A DNA stretch of 5,397 nt, from the NCBI GenBank assembly GCA_029775955.1, contig JARVJW010000010.1:1-5397 (forward strand), written 5' to 3'. The notes under the pieces are model-generated. The model searched no databases. It was given only the letters and a program-made list of their open reading frames with translations, and was not told the origin of the DNA. This stretch comes from Nitrososphaeria archaeon. Lineage in GTDB: Archaea; Thermoproteota; Nitrososphaeria; Conexivisphaerales; UBA164. A program made the position numbers and the translations under genes. How positions within the stretch are numbered: the first letter of the stretch is position 1; each line of letters opens with the position of its first letter. Shown one piece after another: positions 5,272 through 5,397 of the stretch.

Positions 5272-5397
5272 TTTAACTCAGCGAGCGGGAAGTCCCCTTG
5301 ACTTGGATGAAAGCGAGCAAAAGTATTTATAATCATACAGCTATAATAGGACAAGTAATGTGTTAAAAAAGCATGTTGAAGATCAAGGTAAATAATA
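5272..5397 (+). repeat. Right copy of long inverted repeat, probable left end of a second tnpB-type IS
   Basis: This sequence equals the reverse complement of 53-185 apart from one substitution and a 7-base deletion, and it reaches the window edge without losing similarity. It probably continues into a tnpB gene starting immediately beyond base 397 of the last kilobase. Its inner end TTTAACTCAGCGAGC lies 3 bases after the tRNA. It contains AGCGAGC twice (5280-5286, 5312-5318), the AAGTC-CCCTT-GACTT hairpin (5290-5304) and the TATA box at 5326-5332. The small ORF of the left copy is frameshifted here and ends after 19 residues (5307-5366). Confidence 0.8.
5326..5332 (+). promoter_or_regulatory. 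Candidate TATA box (TTTATAA) of the right element
   Basis: The box and its flanks are identical to those in the left copy. A start about 26 bases downstream would fall near 5355, next to the 7-base deletion. Transcription would run out of the window into the expected tnpB, away from the tRNA. Confidence 0.45.

Noticed and set aside
5275..5320. CRISPR-like repeat, from the AGCGAGC duplication
   Set aside because: Only two 7-base copies 32 bases apart within one element end, also present identically in the other copy; no array.
53..5397. Composite transposon made of the two outward-facing repeats
   Set aside because: The segment between them carries essential-type genes (tRNA-Gln and the oxidoreductase), the repeats look like IS left ends with no terminal inverted repeats, and IS200/IS605-type transposition does not mobilise such segments by paired ends.

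Overview
The window looks archaeal and most likely comes from a thermoacidophile such as a member of the Thermoplasmatales, with Sulfolobales as the alternative. The reasons are a gamma-alpha fused, CoA-dependent 2-oxoacid:ferredoxin oxidoreductase with its separate beta subunit, a tRNA-Gln with a bulge-helix-bulge intron and no encoded CCA, TATA-type promoters placed for leaderless transcripts, and TnpB-type transposon remains. The taxon is an inference; no rRNA or other marker is present.

Layout. Bases 1-185 hold the 5' end of a probable tnpB gene leaving the window on the minus strand, plus its upstream region. Bases 233-1048 (minus) encode a complete aldo/keto reductase read from a GTG start, with a TATA box centred 26 bases upstream. 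Bases 1049-1690 contain no intact gene; there is one short minus-strand frame with a CxxC pair and one perfect hairpin. Bases about 1702-2141 (plus) are a wrecked tnpB with several frameshifts and an internal deletion, ending in two hairpins. Bases 2206-5020 (plus) are the two-gene operon for 2-oxoacid:ferredoxin oxidoreductase, alpha then beta, overlapping by 14 bases. A U-rich terminator candidate and a TATA box follow, then tRNA-Gln(CUG) at 5175-5269 with a 22-base intron.

The window is bracketed by a long inverted repeat. Bases 53-185 and 5272-5397 are the same sequence in opposite orientation, differing by one substitution and one 7-base indel. I read them as the left ends of two copies of one IS200/IS605-group (tnpB-type) element pointing outwards, one 47 bases past the aldo/keto reductase stop and the other 3 bases past the tRNA. 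With the decayed tnpB inside, the locus shows repeated TnpB-element insertion around ordinary metabolic genes.

Function. The alpha and beta subunits together oxidise pyruvate and/or 2-oxoglutarate to the acyl-CoA, CO2 and reduced ferredoxin. The aldo/keto reductase is a separate, divergently transcribed NAD(P)H-dependent enzyme. I found no wholly new system. The most interesting signals are the near-identical outward repeats, the indel between them that destroys a palindrome near a predicted transcription start and breaks a small ORF abutting tnpB, and the possible relic guide-RNA region at the end of the dead tnpB.
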